Part shown: one piece after another, positions 1 to 12,241 of the stretch
Layout: each line of letters begins with the position of its first letter
Numbering within the stretch: position 1 is the first letter of the stretch
From: Acanthaster planci
Lineage: Eukaryota > Echinodermata > Asteroidea > Valvatida > Acanthasteridae
Direction: 5' to 3'
Assembly (NCBI RefSeq): GCF_001949145.1
Contig: NW_019091357.1
Coordinates: 3,355,078 to 3,419,077 of the forward strand
Length of the DNA stretch: 64,000 bases
The notes under the pieces: model-generated
Databases searched by the model: none
Seen by the model: the letters and a program-made list of their open reading frames with translations, nothing else
Told to the model about the DNA's origin: nothing
Program-made: the position numbers and the translations under genes

Positions 1-755
1 TACATGTGAATACATGTAGCTGCCAGAAGGCAATTTCAAAGTTTATCCCTTGATTGCTAAACCAGATGTTGTTTATGATACTTTCTCTGAGTACAAAACC
101 AGGATATGAAGAAATACACGTACCTGGTACACATACGAATTTCTTCATGGAAAGTCAGTATATAAAAGAACGTAAAAGCCACCAATTAAGCTTTCAATTC
201 TGGTTTATAACATTGGAGGAACTGCCGGTACTATGCCTCCACCTTTAAATGTTTTCACCAGTCTTCGTCAAGCTTAAAATGGGACCTTGAAAAACACTGG
301 CAGGTGCGTATAAAAATTGGATATAAAAACATTGGGGCTCACCCCAAAATCTCTTAATGTGACTTTGCTGTGAATCTAGTCACAACATGAATTTCTGGTG
401 TATCCCGTGTTTTGGTTTGTTTCTGGTTATGAAACTGAGGATTCCTAAAATGCTCAATGGTACTGTACTGTACTTCAGAAGCCTGAAGAAATCTGCAGAG
501 AGAAGACCATGAGGAAATGTTGAGTTTTAGAGGTGGAGGGATAACCTCTGTGATCAATTTTACAAGAAGAAGCATGGAATCGGTGATTGAGACCTAATGC
601 AGGTTTTTGCCAGGTTGGGTCTGACAAACTGATCACGGAGGCGGAAAGTGGGTAAAGTACCATTTGTGATTATGACCTTCCCTTTCAGTAAAATTTGAAT
701 TTCATAATCGTCCACTTACAGAGAGCCTTAGGGTGGTAGACACCATCTGGGAGGA
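1..755 (-). other. Presumed 3' UTR / downstream region of FAM110
   Basis: Non-coding sequence after the FAM110 stop codon on the minus strand. I see no minus-strand AATAAA in it, so the transcript may end outside the window or use a variant signal. No other gene is visible. Confidence 0.35.
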
Positions 756-3700
756 TCAGGAGATGCTGGCCGCTCGTGCTTTCCTCATCTGGCACAGCCA
801 TTTGATGACCCGAGCGTTCTTGGTGATGATGGACTGGGTTGTGTCTGGGAGCTTCTTCGCCAGGCCCAGGCCCTCCTCGCTCACTTTGCTCCCCTGCGAG
901 ATGTTGTCCGAGTTCTCGGTGCTGAAGTTGCCACCCTCGTCGTCATCCTCCTCCCGGGTGTGCTTGTACTCGTGCATGTCGTGGAACACCTCGTCCTCGT
1001 CACTGTACAGCAACGGAGAGAGTGGGCTCTGGAGGAAGCTCTCGCTCAGCCCCATCTGGTTGAAGAAGCGCTCCACCTCCGAGGGGGCACTGGAGAGGGA
1101 GCAGCTGGGACTGGTCACCCCTAGGTCTGACTTGGAGCGTCGGCGCAAGAATTCCCACCTCGTGGGGGAAGAGAGCGGTGCTGGCCGTGAAGTTGGACCT
1201 TCACGATGTGCGGCTTGAATATTCCGGTTCTGCCTGCTGTCAAAGTTTGGGAGGGGCCTGTGGATACTGGCATGAAGATTCACATTGTAAATCTTTGGCA
1301 CAGGCTTCTTCTGTGCAGCCAAGATCCTCTTCCTACATGCCTTGTCTTCAGATCCTTCAGAGCTGCTACTGCTGCTAGACTTGTGAGTTACTTGTTGGAC
1401 AGGAATTTCCAGTGCTTTTACATGCAATTTTTGCCCCCTCTTGAGGGTGTTTAGCTCGTCGTCAGGATTTATAATCCGAGAGAGCAGATTCTGCAGTGCC
1501 TTGTCATCTTCTTTCTTCTGATCGGCCTGCCGCTGGGGCTTTTTCACCCGCAGGACTTTACTCCGACGGAGCTCCGCTTCATCACTGTCTGTCTCCGACT
1601 CCTCCCCTCGAGCTCTATTGGGGTTTGCAGGTGCAGACCACTTGGAATACGTTTCATTGTGGTTGGTACTTGTCACTTCGGTGCTTCTGAACAGATCAAT
1701 TTTATCGGCCACTCCAGTCCCATTTGCACGCCGTCGTGTGGCATTTTTACCCAGGTCTGAAAGGCTCATTGTCTTGACTTGCTGTGGTTCTGTGTCAGGA
1801 GTTGACTTGTCTTTGCCATCATCTTTCTTTGATGAAGACGTGGCTGAGTTGTGACTTAACCTCCGTCTCTTGTCCAACTCACTGCACCTTGATCCTTCCA
1901 CAGACTGTTCCGAGTATTTCCTTCCGTGTTCTGCCTTCCCTTGCATCTCTGTTCTATTAGAAATTGAGCCACGTTCTCTCGCATCAGGCACTGGTCCATG
2001 TAGTTGTACATCTTTTGAAACAACCTGCACCTCATAATCAGTTTCATTATCTTCATAGGTGTTCAAGTTTACATCATCACTAATTTCCACTGGAAATGCC
2101 CAGTGGGTTCCAACTGTGTGTATTTTGTCATCAGACAGTGTTCGGTTTTCTGAAGATTCTGAGGAGATGCGATTTCCGTTACCGTCATTATGTGGTTGGC
2201 CAGCTCTGTTGGTGTCTCCTTTTGCCGGGCTGAGTGAGATTTCCCCACCTCTTGGACTGCTCATGACTCCACTGAGGAAGCTCTGAACCAGTGATTTTGC
2301 ACGCTCGTGGCCATCTTCTGGTGACATCTTTGTTGCTGTGCTCTGCTGAAGTCCATAGCTCTGTGGAGTCTGCAACTCCGTGCCAATTTCCCCAGCTATG
2401 CAAATGTCAGGAGATAAGGCCCTTTGATTTTGAGAGAGGCTCACTTGTGCCTCCATTTTGTTTGCATCGCTTCTGATCTGGTTTTGACCAAAGTTAACTG
2501 GAGCCCAGGACCTTTTTTTGACTGGGCTGGTCGTGGTATACTTAAAGAGTATGCTTTGAGCAATATCCTTTTTTGTGGGCTGTGGGAGGATGGTGTCTTG
2601 CTGCAATCTGTCATCCTGACTGCGGTGTCTCGGACGACAGAAGTTTGCTTCTTCTTCAGAGGAGCCAAGAACTGTATCACTGTGATCAAGATCTGACTTG
2701 GCTCTTCGGTGTATGATCTCCTCTTTAGAATCAATCTGGGGTGAGTCTTGGGGCTGCAGCCTGGACTGGAAGGCCTTTTTGCTGACATAATGCTTTGATG
2801 GGTAGATGCTGCCGATGACTTGCCCTAGTACCCTGTCTCCACCATGATGTACAGCATGTTCAAGCACAGACCTCTGGTTTTTGCTGGTTTCTTCAAGCTC
2901 CCCCCAGCGCTCTGGTGACTTCCCAGAGACATTGAACTCCTTGGTTCGCCTCAGTCGCCTTACGTCATCTGACGTCATTGGCCTAGAAATGTCTGGGTCA
3001 AACCTTTCTGCACTAAAGCTTTCTCCATGACTTGTTGAGACAAACTTCTGAGATGTGGTATCCTTCCTCATTTTCTCAGTGCGTTTTTTATCCCCTTCTG
3101 ATGAGAGTTCAAAAGGCGGCATGCAGGGCCTTGAAAATGTGTCTTGTTCACAGGCAACCTCCATGGGCTGGTCACCACTCTCTCCTTCGGAAGTATACGA
3201 TCTTGGTCTAACAGCACGTGATGATGTTTGCCAAGGTGGCTCTTCCACTGAAGCACTCCGTACTTTTCTCTCGGCTGCCTGCCCTGGAGGCCTCAGGGTA
3301 ATCTTGCTGATCTTCCGTTCTTGGCCATTCTCGTTTGCCAAGTCGGTGGCGTATCTGGCTTTGAAGCGCTCCATCTGTCTTCTGGTCTGGTCATCGGGAG
3401 AAACAAATGAAGAAGGGTGTTTAGCGTTGGACACCATCCCCAAGTCACTTTTCAGACTGTGTTCCTTTTCACTGGAAGTGCCCAAGGTTCTTAGCGTGTC
3501 AACCACTTGTGCGTTTCCTCTCTCGTGCAATTTCGGTTCCCCAGAACAACTATGGCCTGGGTGTGACAAAACCTCTTCGGGCTCAATGGCATCTGCCTCA
3601 GATGGGGCCTTGAAAGCAGTTGTGTGGGAATCTTTCAGATAGCTGGGGAGATTGCCCTTTAACAAGACCGGAGAACTGGACGAACTATCAGACTTTTGAA

Positions 3701-4289
3701 ATTCTGCTGGGGAAGCTTGACCCTGACTGACTTCACTTCTGCTGTCAGCGCACAAAATGTTCAGATACTGCTCCTTCAGCTTACGGACACGGCTACCGCC
3801 ACTCAGATTTTCTGGTGGGGAATCAGAATGAGACGATCCCGTATTACTGACAACTCCCTGGGATGAGGAAGTCACTTCATCGGAAGACTGGCTCAAACTG
3901 CCTCGAAGCGAAGCTTCCACTATCTCCAGTGTTCGATCTCTACTGCCTTTCCGCACACCCCTCATCAGTTTAACTTGGGGAGGTTTGTCTGGGATGGGTG
4001 GGGGTGCCCGCGGACGGGACTTTTTGACAGGCTGGGGCTCCCTGTCCCCCTCATGGACGTATGGGACCGCCCTGAACACATGGCCAGGTGTCCTCTGGTT
4101 CTCGTCTCCCTGGTTGTCTTCTAACTCGTCTCGGCTGCCTCGGCGTACAAACTTTGACCGGCTCTCTGCCAGTCGCTCCCTGGCCGATTTTTTGCCGAGC
4201 TGTTCCCTGATGGGCAGGAAGCCAGGTCCGGTGTTGAAAGTGCGAAGGGGAAACTTGGTCACAGTTGATGATTCCGAAGTCACAGCCAT
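756..4289 (-). CDS. FAM110: FAM110 family protein, greatly enlarged (1,177 aa, single coding exon)
   Basis: Vertebrate FAM110 proteins are small centrosome- and microtubule-associated proteins; I infer a similar cytoskeletal role. What is seen: an N-terminal block (residues about 21-48) with GPGFLPIR followed by KKSARERLAESRSKFV, which resembles the FAM110 N-terminal motif. The C-terminal block has RRRSKSDL (about 1049-1056), EVERFFNQMGL (about 1071-1081) and finally NARVIKWLCQMRKAR near the end, the three hallmarks of the family. Between them lie about 950 residues of low-complexity, Ser/charged sequence, including a proline-rich stretch (RAPPPIPDKPP, about 94-104) and a run of seven serines. 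Human paralogues are only about 300-370 aa. The start was set at 4289 because the reading frame upstream crosses a good 3' splice site (polypyrimidine tract ending at 4301-4302), so the longer frame to 4436 is intronic. Vertebrate FAM110 genes also keep their coding region in one exon. The stop TGA is at 756-758. No break is seen. Confidence 0.88.
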   Translation of the reverse strand: MAVTSESSTVTKFPLRTFNTGPGFLPIREQLGKKSARERLAESRSKFVRRGSRDELEDNQGDENQRTPGHVFRAVPYVHEGDREPQPVKKSRPRAPPPIPDKPPQVKLMRGVRKGSRDRTLEIVEASLRGSLSQSSDEVTSSSQGVVSNTGSSHSDSPPENLSGGSRVRKLKEQYLNILCADSRSEVSQGQASPAEFQKSDSSSSSPVLLKGNLPSYLKDSHTTAFKAPSEADAIEPEEVLSHPGHSCSGEPKLHERGNAQVVDTLRTLGTSSEKEHSLKSDLGMVSNAKHPSSFVSPDDQTRRQMERFKARYATDLANENGQERKISKITLRPPGQAAERKVRSASVEEPPWQTSSRAVRPRSYTSEGESGDQPMEVACEQDTFSRPCMPPFELSSEGDKKRTEKMRKDTTSQKFVSTSHGESFSAERFDPDISRPMTSDDVRRLRRTKEFNVSGKSPERWGELEETSKNQRSVLEHAVHHGGDRVLGQVIGSIYPSKHYVSKKAFQSRLQPQDSPQIDSKEEIIHRRAKSDLDHSDTVLGSSEEEANFCRPRHRSQDDRLQQDTILPQPTKKDIAQSILFKYTTTSPVKKRSWAPVNFGQNQIRSDANKMEAQVSLSQNQRALSPDICIAGEIGTELQTPQSYGLQQSTATKMSPEDGHERAKSLVQSFLSGVMSSPRGGEISLSPAKGDTNRAGQPHNDGNGNRISSESSENRTLSDDKIHTVGTHWAFPVEISDDVNLNTYEDNETDYEVQVVSKDVQLHGPVPDARERGSISNRTEMQGKAEHGRKYSEQSVEGSRCSELDKRRRLSHNSATSSSKKDDGKDKSTPDTEPQQVKTMSLSDLGKNATRRRANGTGVADKIDLFRSTEVTSTNHNETYSKWSAPANPNRARGEESETDSDEAELRRSKVLRVKKPQRQADQKKEDDKALQNLLSRIINPDDELNTLKRGQKLHVKALEIPVQQVTHKSSSSSSSEGSEDKACRKRILAAQKKPVPKIYNVNLHASIHRPLPNFDSRQNRNIQAAHREGPTSRPAPLSSPTRWEFLRRRSKSDLGVTSPSCSLSSAPSEVERFFNQMGLSESFLQSPLSPLLYSDEDEVFHDMHEYKHTREEDDDEGGNFSTENSDNISQGSKVSEEGLGLAKKLPDTTQSIITKNARVIKWLCQMRKARAASIS

Positions 4290-4302
4290 CTTGCATGCAT
4301 CT
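4290..4302 (-). other. 5' UTR and 3' splice site of the FAM110 coding exon
   Basis: Read on the minus strand, a run of T residues is followed by ACATTCCAG, a strong acceptor with its AG at 4302-4301. Eleven bases of 5' UTR (4300-4290) then precede the start codon. An ATG at the exon edge is out of frame with the FAM110 protein. This shows that a 5' non-coding exon lies further upstream (higher coordinates). Confidence 0.7.
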
Positions 4303-7300
4303 GGAATGTAAAAAAAAAAACAACTTGGGTTTGAACCATCCTTGGTGTGAATTTCAAATTGCCCAGCAAGTTTAAATCTAGAACTGTACGATAAGATGGT
4401 GTAAAGTTTACGATACTGGAAGAGACAGGACTTCAAAGCATTTTTTTTTACTTTCCAAATAAATTTTAAGCAAGGAATTTAACCCAGAGACATATTACAA
4501 ACATTTACCACAGAGGGAACATTTTTCAGGGGAGTACTGGGGGGGGGAGCTCATTTTCTGAAGGATGTTAGGACCTGAACTACTGTTACCTTTCTCATAG
4601 GATGGAATGTAAAACACTTACCAAATTTTTTTTTTTACCAAATTTTGTTCCCTTCCCGTTTTAAGTTACTACACTGATTTACACGTCACCCTAAACATTC
4701 TCAGGTGAGGTGAGGACATCATTTGCCATCTGTGTATAAAGTTTGTTTGAGGCAACAATTTAAGTGCATCAAATCTAAAGAAGGAAACCAAACAACTTCC
4801 CTGATCATGACAACTCAGCTTAGTGAATGATGTACATGTATGGCTTTAGTTTAGTCCTGTATTTATCTTTACACTGAGTACACTTTTCACTGATAATTTT
4901 GTCATTTGCCTTTTGGATAACTGCTAATGATGGACTGTGCATGTACATGTACCTACGTGGAATTCACACTAGCAGTTAGGATGTCAGATGATTAAGATGC
5001 TTCAAAATGCTTACCCAACAGAGATGGTCGGTGAACATTGTCCAATAAGTAATCGCTGTGGTTTGAAAGGAACGAGGTCTTGTATCACAGCAACTGCAAA
5101 AAAAAGAGACGATGAGTCAGCCCTTGGCCATCCAGAAGAAATCCCAAAGCCTGACGTTGTTATTGTGTGGTTTGTAAAGGGTATTCTTCACTTGCTGTAG
5201 GGTTGATGTACCAGGACATGCATACAGTTGACATGAATACACTTCACCAGCAGGGCTCTGACAAGAGAACAAATACTGCAGATGTATGTAATCGGACACA
5301 GGGCTTTCTTTGGAAATCATGAATGTCGGGGCGCTATATCAACCTGTCTCCCTTTTCAGGTGATTTTTCAAGCAGTACCCCTCATGTTAAAAATTTTAAA
5401 AGATGAGCTGCACTGTATTTAGTTTTGAACCATTACAAAGCTTAGATTAAAATTACGCATGCAATTTTTTTTTCCCCCAATGCAAGTTTCTTTCAAATGA
5501 AATGTTTCGGCAGAGTTTCACAGACAGCAAAATGAAGCAAAGTTTGTAAATGACTGGCGTCACCTTTTGAGTCATTAACAAAAGAAATATTTCCTCATAG
5601 CATGTGCAAAACATACGTGTACTCTTCACATCTTGCTCATTTCACCAAGGTTACACCCTGGCAATGTGGTCCCTTGTAATTCACAAACACACACTGCTCA
5701 GCATTCACGTTACAACCAATGATGTATCCACTTCTCTTTCATGAAAAAAACAAGGAAATTCACACATTGACAAACTCGGGTTACAACTTTTTTCCCTCGT
5801 TTTAAATGGTTTTAAGTGCACTTAGATAGGCATACTCGTAACTATGCACCATTTTATACACAATGCATTAGTGCTGACATGTGCAAAGAGCCCCTATGAT
5901 TCATGACTGCATTTAAAACATACCAAAAGATGCTACACTGAGCCTTCTGTGTTCTCTCACAAAACCTTTTGAGCTCTAACGCCTTTTGAAATCCAAGTAC
6001 CATCATACAGTCGTACATGTACCCAGGTAGTGCATACTGAAGCACACAAAAAGGCCCATTCAGAGGAGCAGACTTTTACCCAGGGACGCAGAAACTACAT
6101 GTATAGTCCTGCCTTTTTTTTTTATCCCGTTGTTATTATTGTAAGAAAAACTGACAACCATTTTTCAAAGACATGGCCAGCTCCTACCTATTATTCTCCT
6201 TTCCCAGGCTGGAAATCTCAAGGGACAAATAAACAAACAGTTCGGCAGACCAAACTTTCCTTCACACTCATAGTGGAGACAGCCACTTAGGGCTGAGAAC
6301 ACTGTACAGGCAGGTACTAGTATCTGTACATGAAGTGGCTTCCTAGATATGCCCCTCCCCTAACTACGGGTACATGTAGTTCCGCCCCCCACAATCAGCT
6401 GTTGATCATGATTATTTTCAAATTCCCCTCCCCTAAAAAATTCCCCTCAAGTGTATTCCCCTCCCCCCAACCGTTTTCACAGAAGAGTGCCACTGAATAC
6501 TTCAACTGCACAAACCTGAATGACTATAATCTTCAATGAAAAAATTTATAGACCATATGAATGCTATCCAATTTGAGAAATTTATGTCGTGAAACTTACG
6601 CAGTACCCAGCCAAAGTTCCACCCAGAAGACACAGTGGACACGTGGGCTGACATGCATGCATTGTAACTTCTGCTTTATCGGCTACCGGTACGTGTCACG
6701 CTTCGTCAACTCTGACGGTTGATTTGAGCACTGAAGAGTGACGACACATCCAGTATGAAAGGGAGCTCATGGACCGTGGATGAGTCTAGCAAATTAAACT
6801 ATGCCCCAGGCCGTGGGATAACCCACTTCAAATGACCAGCTCTTGTCAACAATCAATCAGGGGAAAAAAGTCATTTTTTTACAGGTACACGTAACTGACC
6901 TGCATTATCAAGACCTCAAAAAGAATACATGTACATGTACCAGTGTCTCGCCCAACTGCTTTGTTACTTTGCAGCACTTCACACGGGGGGGGACAAACCT
7001 ACATGCACATGCAGTAGGCCCTACTGTATCAACAAAAATGCAGTCTCACTTTGATATGCAGCTATTTGGCAGGACATGTATAATGTTCCATTTTGATTAC
7101 AACACGTGCATACATGTACATACATGTACAATAGTTGTATTTCCGTTGATGAACTTTGGCCAAGTGCATGCATGGAGGAATAAAACATGTAGTGCCCTTG
7201 TGATTCTAATGATGACTCCTTGTTACAGGAATGACATTCTGCAGCCAATCATGTCCCTTTTTATCTTGAATCCGCCAAAGGATCAAAAGGCAACAGGCTG

Positions 7301-7544
7301 ACGTGTACGGTGTGCCTTTTCCTAGAATCCATGACTATCCATTTAAAACTGCCCATTTTTCCGAGAGAAATCTAGCACCATTGCAAATTCTGCTGGACAC
7401 ACATGGTGTACTGTATGCACACGCACACACGTACGCTATAATATTTAATTCTAAACGGAAAATGACAAAATGAGGTTTTTCTTTGTCACACAATTGCCCA
7501 CCAGCAAGGCCAGTGTTCAGGTGTACATGATCTATTAATATGCA

Positions 7545-7800
7545 TAGCATAGTATTCAATCAACTGATACGGTACCAGTTTTTTTTCAAGACAAAATTAC
7601 TGATTCAAATTCAACTAAATTTCACATTACCTAAAAAAAAATCCATTTACATGAATATCAATTTGTACAATAAGCATACACAATGTACCAACATGCACCG
7701 TATAGTATTCAATCAACTAATACGGTATTAGTGAATCAATTAAATGTCACGTTACTAAAAAAAATTCCACTTACACGAATATCGATTTGTACAACAAAAA
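7545..7800. repeat. Diverged tandem duplication, unit about 100-150 bp
   Basis: The stretch starting with TAGTATTCAATCAACT at about 7550 recurs at about 7700. It is followed in both copies by a T/A-rich segment, an A run, CATTTACATGAATATCAATT or its variant, and TTGTACAA. The copies differ by scattered substitutions and indels. No coding content. Confidence 0.6.
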
Positions 7801-10085
7801 CAGTACACGTTCTACTGTCCTGCAAAGTTTACAATAAACACAAATTGTTACACCAACTGTTTCACCCATCCAATGAATGGCTAGTCTGTAAATCTACAGA
7901 CCTGCACAGGTCTTTAAAAACTAGCTTTAGGGTGTTTTCTTAAAGATCATTTTCACTCACTGACTTTTGAGTAATCAAGGAGAATGCAGCTTGTATGTGT
8001 AGGCTATTCCTCTTCTTTATCTGATAATTGTTTTCAGTTCCACAACCCTTTCCAATGTATGTAGGATCCGTTACCTCTTTCAGTTCACTTCATAACTGTA
8101 AAGAATTTCACGCTTGACAAGTTTCATGTAAACACAGTCACTGTAAAGTACTATAATGTACAGTACCTTACACATTACTCATGAAACTTCAATTCTCTAG
8201 AGAGCCCATTTGTGGCTGCTCTGTTCTTTTTTTCCTACGAAACTGTGGGACCTTTATTCAAGAACTACATGTACAATCATTACTGTAGGTATACGTCTGT
8301 GCATTGAACACATCACCATTTTCTCTTTCTGACGTTTGTCAAACACAAAATTGAAAAACTTGCCCAACCCAAGTCCATTATGTACAGACACAGAATTCTG
8401 CGACTCCCAGAAAGTAGCCTGGCGGCCCATCACGTTTCGCTTATCTCCCACCATGATTAAAAGGTGTACACATGTACACACCGAGCTTTCAAATCTGGCT
8501 GCCAAGTGTAGAATTTTTGGTGCTACATTTGTATGGTGCATTTAGACAAAATTCATCTTGAATCATGTAAGCCTGCACAGTTAATTTTGGTTCACTTTTT
8601 AGAATCCCTTTTGGGAGTCCATTTTTCCCGGTTCTCTCTTGCCTTGGAAGTTTGAACCCTCTCAAAGAATTGAGTACACATACATACATTAATGTTTGCC
8701 AGACATAGAAATATTTTCACACAGAAAAACAAACTTCATGGGTTCCAATTTCTGAAGGCTGGTTAAATGAATTATGACATGCAGACAACAGGTTGAATAA
8801 ACCTGACCTCCCATGGAGCAAAATGTAAGATCCATGGGCGCTGGGAAAAAAACCTGGATAACAGCACCACCACAGTGTTGCTGTGGGATTCCAACCTGCC
8901 AGTCAGCGTAAATTCATGTTCCATGCAAACACAGGGCAAGGCACCCCTCACTGCATGGGACAGTCAAAAATGCTTGACTGGGGGTTCACTTTTTTTAATC
9001 AGCCCTTTTTTTGTTTAAAGATTTACCACTGAATGGTGCTGAATATTTCCTGTCTGTCAAAGGTGTACCACACCTGGAATGTGAAATGCAAACCTTCCAT
9101 GGAAACTCTTTGACCAAAGGCAACTTGATGCTTGATAAAATGGGCAGGAAGAGACCTTCCTTGGGGGTCAAAAGGTCACTGATATCCTCTTGGCAATTTT
9201 AGTGGAATGTCTGATTCGTAAAGGAATCCTTCAAATTGTCTTTTGCTACATATGTATGTAGGCTAATCGGTTGAATTCCTGCATTGCCTGAACTTAGTCT
9301 GGTAAACCTCACAGCCGAGCTACATGTACAGTACATGTATACAATGCTGAGTATTTCAACTGCAAAACCTGCATGAAAATTGAGCAAATTTACATTTCAT
9401 ATGGCAACTCAACTGACTCTCCCTCTCTATCATTCTCCATAGAAGTGAATGGATCTTAGAAAGATAAATTGCCACTTGAAATCACACAAGGGTCATCTGC
9501 AATACATGTATTGTATATAGTGAACAAGCACAGTATAATATAGGCTCAACATGTACCAGTACATGTATGTATATACATGTACACTGTACTTTGTACATAG
9601 AGCTACATACATGTACATCTCTGTGATTTGAGCCAGGCTGAATTTTAGCAATGAATGCTGTAATTTGTTGCCAACATCTTTCATTAGTTACCAGTAGTTG
9701 ACAAGATTATGGTTGCTTTTCCTGTTAAAACAGTAAACAGCACACAAATTGGTTGAAAGTATTCACAGTATTCAAAGTATTCATCAGATATTTTTAAATT
9801 TATAACTCTGTATCTGGACTGTGCTTTTGATTTCCTTGTTTCCATGTACATGAAAATGAAATTTACATATTCTGTAAGTCCATAATACCCATTACAAATT
9901 TGAACGTGTGCACTGAGACCATGAAACTGTCATTCAGAAACGAGCAACCCATCAATATTTACAATGGGTATCAGGCTATCAGCAGTGGTTTTGATGCCAA
10001 AATAATTAGGTAAATAATCTACTGTGCATGTGAGCAGGTGTGGCTGGAATTCAGCAACACAAGCTGCTATTTCCAGGTTAACGGT

Positions 10086-10352
10086 GAGCAGTGTTCTAGC
10101 TACATGTAGGACCATTTAAGTGCCGGGTAAACTTTCGGATTACAAAGCGTAGTGAGCGCAGTTCTCAATGCTTTCTGACGCTTGAAATACGATCCAATTG
10201 GTACATTTAAATTTTCAGTAATATTTCAGTTCATTTTTTTGAAAATCCATGCTGGGTGGCACGGCCAATTTGAACCTGAGAGCCGGGCGGAAATTTGCAG
10301 TACGGGGTAGTGCCGCCCAGCACCGCCCACCGCGGCTAGAACCCTGGCAGTG
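10086..10352. mobile_element. Possible short inverted-repeat element (MITE-like)
   Basis: The left end carries GTGTTCTAGCTAC and the right end GCGGCTAGAACCCTG, an imperfect terminal inverted repeat around GTTCTAGC. The interior holds a GC-rich block (CCGCCCAGCACCGCCCACC) unlike its AT-rich surroundings. The exact ends and target duplication are uncertain. Confidence 0.35.
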
Positions 10353-11499
10353 AGGAGAAAGAAGAAAATTACATGACAGACATTCAAGACCGACAAGTGT
10401 CAAGGGCTACTTGAAAATGCAGATTCATCTCTAACTTTTCAAATTTACCGGTACTTCTGCTGCTAGGGCCTCTCTATCAATTTTCACACATTTGAACGGG
10501 GTACATTTTATCAAACTCTGCTGGGCTTTGGTCATTTAAAATTCCCGAGGGCTCTGCAGTGAGGCCAAGCAAAAAAATAAATATACTCAGCTTCTGGGTT
10601 TTGAGAAAATAAGAGAATGGTAGTTCGTTTTTTTTATATTCCAAGACACATGTACATGTACATACATACTAGTGGCTGCCATTTTGGCTTAAATTTCCAA
10701 CAACCATTGCTGTTTTCACTGTTCCAAGATAAAAACAATTAGACCTTTCAGACAAGAAAATCAAATGCAAATATATGAAGTACATGTGCATGTAGCTATG
10801 ATACTTTGTTTAGCATTGAAGAGTTTCCGGCATGTATGTAGTTTCACACAAATTAAACACACCAGCTTCCAAGTTCCATCTATGGTACATGTAAGTTAAC
10901 TGTGCACAAGCAACTTTATACAGTACATGTATTTGGAGGTGGCCATATCAAGACGTTTAGTCTACCAATGTTCAGATGTGCAGCACTAGTACATGTAGTA
11001 CATCAGTATACGATAGGTTGATTTTTTTTTTGCATTTTCACCTCAATTTCACTGCAACAAGGAAAAGCAAAGGAAAAAATCACCCGGGGTCTTGTTTTCC
11101 TTCATCGTTGGTTACAATTCTTACTGTAAGCCCGGGTCAAAGTTGGCACAAAGGCAAAAATGAACACAAATTTGTGATGTCAGAATAAATAGTCGCTTTG
11201 CAAAAGTTGAACATATTTCAACTTGAGTGAAATTTCGCTGCAAATTTTTCGTGACGTCAAATCCGCTTCGCTTTCCCATTTTGCCTGAAGTATGAACTGA
11301 CCTTTACATGTAAAGCAGATGGTTGCTTGGTTGGTAGACCACCAAAAGTACATGTACATGTTAAGTACTGTACATGTAAGTGTACATGATAATGTGGCCA
11401 CGATCAGTCCATCAGCATACACTGTAATCGCACGACTGTGTTGAGATACATGTATGGTATTAGGCCTATTGTATTAACTTTAGCCTAAGGGTAACCCCC

Positions 11500-11615
11500 A
11501 GAACCGTGGGGTTCGTCGTCCATTGCACTCCCATCTTCGTGGGATCGGGGGGGGGAGTGCGGTAGATCGGGGGGGGGGGAGTGCGGTAGACAACAAATCC
11601 CATAGTTCTGGGGGT
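11500..11615. repeat. G-rich tandem duplication within an imperfect inverted repeat
   Basis: The unit ATCGGGGGGGGGAGTGCGGTAG occurs twice in a row (about 11543-11590), with G runs of about 9 and 11. It is flanked by CCCCCAGAACCGTGGGG on the left and ATAGTTCTGGGGG on the right. It has quadruplex-forming potential and no coding content. Confidence 0.6.
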
Positions 11616-12241
11616 CCTTTAGGGACCTGTTTGTTTCACACCTTCCTCCATGATCAGTGGTCCCATTCCTAATTGGCTCCATCCATGATTAGACAGGTAT
11701 CAAGTGAACCAACTACAAATGATCGTGATTTGAATCTATGTGAAAGAAGCAGGGCCCCGGCCCTAGGTTTTTATAACTCCATGGTAGCCTATCACCAGTC
11801 ACTTCTGTCATGTCTGTTTGAAATCTCTGATTTTTTTAGGCCTTCTCCCTTTTTGAAAACACTCTCCCACAACCACCATGATGACAAGTGCCGTGAACTT
11901 TTTTGTGGAAAGACAAGGCAATCGGCTGATGGTGGAATTATGTGCACATTTTACAGTCAGTGGGATCAGCCATGTCTACACAGGCCTATCCAGAGATTGG
12001 ACAGATTACGCCCTTGGCGCCAAACAAAATACATCGTACCGGCGGCGGTAAGTTGTATTCACAAACGGCATGACTTGGGCTTGAACGAACGGCAACAGAA
12101 CACTCTCGATCCCTGCACACTCAGCGTGCATATTTATTGAACATGCTAAACTGATGAATCAAACATTCTTTCCAACCACAGTACAGCATATTACAACTTG
12201 TTCGGTTCAATTCAAATGAAAGAGACGCGAGGAAAACTTAC

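Larger units (their letters stand above)
4303..12241. other. Region without recognised protein gene (probable FAM110 5' intron)
   Basis: AT-rich, with many TACATGTA-type palindromes (for example near 4835, 4940, 6010, 6930, 7110, 9555, 10650 and 11350). It contains a diverged duplication at 7545-7800, a possible inverted-repeat element at 10086-10352 and a G-rich duplication at 11545-11590. Open frames here are short and show no recognisable domains. Confidence 0.5.

Noticed and set aside
733-3642. Several plus-strand open frames over the FAM110 exon (for example 733-1218 and 3055-3642)
   Set aside because: They lie antisense to a long, clearly family-matching coding exon and have no domains of their own.
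4290-4436. N-terminal extension of FAM110 to an ATG at 4436
   Set aside because: The extension reads through a poly-T tract and a strong 3' splice site, so it is intronic.
4905-4940. Short similarity (TTTGGATAACTGCxAATGATGGACT) to 63850-63876
   Set aside because: Only about 25 bp with no wider alignment; too little to call an element.
11673-12140. 155-codon plus-strand frame
   Set aside because: No recognisable domain or membrane segment, irregular composition, and it begins inside a repeat-rich stretch.
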